A stretch of 8,423 nucleotides of DNA from Desulfobacterales bacterium (GTDB lineage Bacteria > Desulfobacterota > Desulfobacteria > Desulfobacterales > Desulfobacteraceae): contig JAKSBO010000255.1 of assembly GCA_022361095.1 (NCBI GenBank), positions 1 to 8,423 on the forward strand, read 5' to 3'. Both the position numbers and the translations under genes were made by a program. Shown one piece after another: positions 6,396-8,423 of this stretch (position 1 is its first letter; each line of letters opens with the position of its first letter). Under the pieces are notes generated by a model that ran no database searches, had not been told where the DNA came from, and was given only the letters and a program-made list of their open reading frames with translations.

Positions 6396-7835
6396 ATGGA
6401 ACAGGTAAAGATTGCAGACCATAAACGCTTTACGGCCCAGGGAAAAGAGTTTGTCTTTTTGACAGGGACCGGGACCATATTTGAACTGGAACCCGAATCC
6501 CCTGCCGGATCAGTCCTGGATCACGGCAGGGCCGGACAAGCCTTTACACAATCGGATCTGTTTACCCTTGTGCAAGGGACAGACAGGGAAAAACAGGCAT
6601 TGTGGACCGATCTTCTGGCCGGCCATGTCCTTATAGATGAAAGGGCACCGGCCAGGGAACAACCGGAATACCCGGCGGACACCCCCATCAACACCCTGGT
6701 TCTCCATGTCACCCGGGCCTGCAATCTCATGTGCCGGTATTGTTACCACGATGACGGGAACGGCACCCATTTTTCTTCGGCATCCATGGACCGGGCCGTG
6801 GCCCGGCAGGCCGTGGATTTTCTGTTTGACAACAGCGGCAACCTGCCGGCTCTGGTACTGGTTTTTTTCGGCGGGGAGCCCCTGCTCAATCCAAAGCTGA
6901 TATCGGAGACCATTGCCTACGCCGACAAAAAAGCGGCAGGTTCAGGAAAGAAGATCTCCTATGCCATGACCACCAACGGCACCATCCTGACCGACAAGGT
7001 GATTGCATTCATCCGGGAACACCGGATCGGCATGACCGTGAGCATTGACGGCACCAGGGCGGCCCACGACCGGTTCCGTCGTTTCCCGGACGGGTCCCCA
7101 TCCTATGATGTGATCCTGCCCGGGGTCAAAAGGCTGCTGGACACCGGCACAGCCAAACCGGTGGTGGCCCGGGTCACCCTGGCCAAAGCAGTGGGGGATA
7201 TCCATCAATCCCTGGCCCACCTGCTGGATCTGGGGTTTGCCGAAGCCGGTTTTTCACCGGTGACCACAAGTGAAGAGGGATTTATGCTGGACAAGGGGCA
7301 AATGGATGTGCTGCTGGATCAGTTTCAAACCCTGTCGGATCTCTTTGTGGAGATGGCCCTGGAAAACCGGTTCCTGGGATTCACCAACCTGGTTGACCTC
7401 CTGGTCAACCTCCACGAAGGCGAGGTCAGGCACTACCCCTGTGGTGCGGGGATGGGTATGTTTTCCGTTGATCCCCAGGGGGGGCTTTTCCTGTGCCAGC
7501 GGCTGACCCACGACCAGGCCGCCCACATGGGCGATGTCTTTAACGGGTTTAACCGGACCAAACTGGCAGGGTTCCGCAAAGATGCGGGGCTGTCCAATAA
7601 AAAGCCCTGCCAGGGCTGCTGGGCCGCATCCATCTGCGCCGGGGGCTGTTACCATGAAGCCGGTATCCGCCAGGGAAGCCTTGTGTCGCCCAATCTGCAC
7701 TATTGCCAATGGATTAAATCGTGGATTGAAACCGGCCTGAACGCATATGCCCGGTTGGCAAAAGAGGCCCCGGCGTTCCTGGACAACCTCTCCCTGGCCA
7801 GGGGACATGAGCCGCTGCCTGAATCAATCATATGA
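6396..7835 (+). CDS. qhpD: Radical SAM/SPASM maturase of quinohemoprotein amine dehydrogenase
   Basis: Cytoplasmic radical S-adenosylmethionine enzyme of 479 residues, close to the Paracoccus protein. In the studied family QhpD forms intrapeptide thioether bonds between Cys and the methylene carbons of Asp or Glu in the gamma-subunit precursor, before that peptide is exported. The N-terminal 95 or so residues form a leader domain. The radical SAM cluster motif CX3CX2C is C109, C113, C116 (CNLMCRYCYHDD). FFGGEPLLNP and later SIDGTRAAHDRFR are standard SAM-binding and barrel motifs. A complete seven-cysteine SPASM region follows: C349, C367, then C405-X2-C408-X5-C414-X3-C418, and C437. This should bind two auxiliary iron-sulfur clusters. 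No key residue is missing. It starts 7 bases after the qhpA stop with a poor ribosome site (AGG overlapping the stop), suggesting translational coupling. Its substrate gene qhpC is not next to it in this window. The pairing with qhpA makes the assignment firm. Confidence 0.95.
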   Translation: MEQVKIADHKRFTAQGKEFVFLTGTGTIFELEPESPAGSVLDHGRAGQAFTQSDLFTLVQGTDREKQALWTDLLAGHVLIDERAPAREQPEYPADTPINTLVLHVTRACNLMCRYCYHDDGNGTHFSSASMDRAVARQAVDFLFDNSGNLPALVLVFFGGEPLLNPKLISETIAYADKKAAGSGKKISYAMTTNGTILTDKVIAFIREHRIGMTVSIDGTRAAHDRFRRFPDGSPSYDVILPGVKRLLDTGTAKPVVARVTLAKAVGDIHQSLAHLLDLGFAEAGFSPVTTSEEGFMLDKGQMDVLLDQFQTLSDLFVEMALENRFLGFTNLVDLLVNLHEGEVRHYPCGAGMGMFSVDPQGGLFLCQRLTHDQAAHMGDVFNGFNRTKLAGFRKDAGLSNKKPCQGCWAASICAGGCYHEAGIRQGSLVSPNLHYCQWIKSWIETGLNAYARLAKEAPAFLDNLSLARGHEPLPESII

Positions 7836-7859
7836 ACCAATGGAAAGAATACAAATATA

Positions 7860-7868
7860 GAGGAAGGA
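7860..7868 (+). promoter_or_regulatory. Ribosome binding site of the barrel-protein gene
   Basis: GAGGAAGGA lies 5 bases before ATG 7874 and fixes the start of the last gene. The 38-base gap after qhpD is too short for a separate promoter with any recognisable elements, so the gene is probably read from the qhpA promoter. Confidence 0.7.
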
Positions 7869-7873
7869 TAAGA

Positions 7874-8423
7874 ATGAAAAAGTTAATACTTGTTTTGTTT
7901 GTTTTGATCGCTTTTACCGGGTTGACGGTACCGGCTTCAGGCGATGTCCTGGATCCCCTGGACAACGCATCGGCACCCGTAGGCACAACGGTGCTGGTCT
8001 CTTATTTCGGATACATTCATCTGCCGGAGTATGAAGACCAGGACGGGAACATCGTTGATATTGGAACCGATGTCAGCTATGCCGCTTTCAGACCGGTCTA
8101 TTTTGCCGGGAAAGTGTTTGGAAAGACCTGGGGCGTCAACGGCATTATCCAGTTTCAGCATACTTCAATCGACAATGCAGAAAGCCAAAGCGGTGTCGGC
8201 GATCTGGTGGTCGGCCCCTTTATCTTTCTGTATGAAAACTTTGACACCCAGACCTTTCTCTCCTTTTGGGAATTTGCCTATACCCCCACGGGGCATGACG
8301 ACGTGTCCAATGATTCCTGGTGGTTCCAGCATCAATTGGCCTTTGGATGGTACCCGGGCCCCTGGTCCCTGGATCTCTGCCTTAACTATTGGCAAAAAGA
8401 CGAGGACAGTGACGGAAACGATC
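7874..8423 (+). CDS. Predicted outer-membrane beta-barrel (SphA/phenol-MetA-degradation-like transporter), 3' truncated
   Basis: The frame is open from ATG 7874 to the window end, giving 183 codons without a stop. The start has a strong ribosome site. A Sec signal peptide (MKKLILVLFVLIAFTGLTVPASG, cleavage after about residue 23, before DVLD) precedes a stretch that alternates hydrophobic and polar residues and is rich in aromatics. Segments such as VGDLVVGPFIFLYENF, SFWEFAYTPTGHDD, WWFQHQLAFGWYPGP and SLDLCLNYWQ are typical of the outer-membrane proteins annotated as SphA-family or MetA-pathway phenol-degradation proteins (Phenol_MetA_deg). These are thought to let hydrophobic or aromatic substrates cross the outer membrane. 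By its place in the operon it may admit the amine substrate or an aromatic precursor (inference). It occupies the position where the gamma-subunit gene qhpC is usual. It is not the gamma subunit, because it has one cysteine in the visible part, not the several the gamma subunit needs. Confidence 0.85.
   Translation, partial: MKKLILVLFVLIAFTGLTVPASGDVLDPLDNASAPVGTTVLVSYFGYIHLPEYEDQDGNIVDIGTDVSYAAFRPVYFAGKVFGKTWGVNGIIQFQHTSIDNAESQSGVGDLVVGPFIFLYENFDTQTFLSFWEFAYTPTGHDDVSNDSWWFQHQLAFGWYPGPWSLDLCLNYWQKDEDSDGND

Noticed and set aside
7254..7808. Minus-strand open frame of 184 codons inside qhpD
   Set aside because: It is antisense to the SPASM half of the radical SAM gene, with no recognisable domain. 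The plus-strand frame has all seven expected cysteines.

Overview
The window reads as chromosome of a Gram-negative proteobacterium or Desulfobacterota member. The evidence is a periplasmic diheme cytochrome enzyme, an outer-membrane barrel protein, an NtrC-type sigma-54 activator, and coding style and protein wording that resemble sulfate-reducing Desulfobacteraceae. The taxonomic guess is inference only.

Left part (1-2900), ordinary regulatory and transport genes. It opens with the 3' part of a LysR-family regulator (+). This converges on a DMT/EamA-family inner-membrane transporter (-). The transporter is divergent from an AraC-family regulator (+) across a very short gap, which suggests local control of the transporter by the AraC protein. 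The AraC gene converges on the next regulator, and two tandem hairpins lie at that junction.

Right part (2900-8423), a quinohemoprotein amine dehydrogenase (QHNDH) locus. A response regulator with REC, AAA+ (GAFTGA loop) and Fis-type HTH domains (-) is divergent, across about 420 bases, from an apparent operon (+). The operon holds qhpA (secreted diheme alpha subunit), qhpD (radical SAM/SPASM maturase that installs thioether crosslinks in the gamma subunit) and the 5' part of a predicted outer-membrane barrel of the SphA/phenol-MetA-degradation type. The intergenic region holds a sigma-54-like -24/-12 element just before qhpA, an inverted repeat, and an 11-base repeat present twice exactly 100 bases apart. 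These fit control of qhpA by the divergent activator.

How the genes would work together: amines enter the periplasm, perhaps through the outer-membrane protein, and are oxidised to aldehydes by QHNDH. Electrons pass through the two c hemes of QhpA. QhpD acts in the cytoplasm on the gamma-subunit precursor before export. The gamma (qhpC) and beta (qhpB) subunits and the other maturation genes are not in the window. The barrel gene sits where qhpC is normally found, so the gene order is unusual. The main points of interest are this rearranged amine dehydrogenase operon and its apparent sigma-54/two-component control, in place of the AraC-type control described for Paracoccus.
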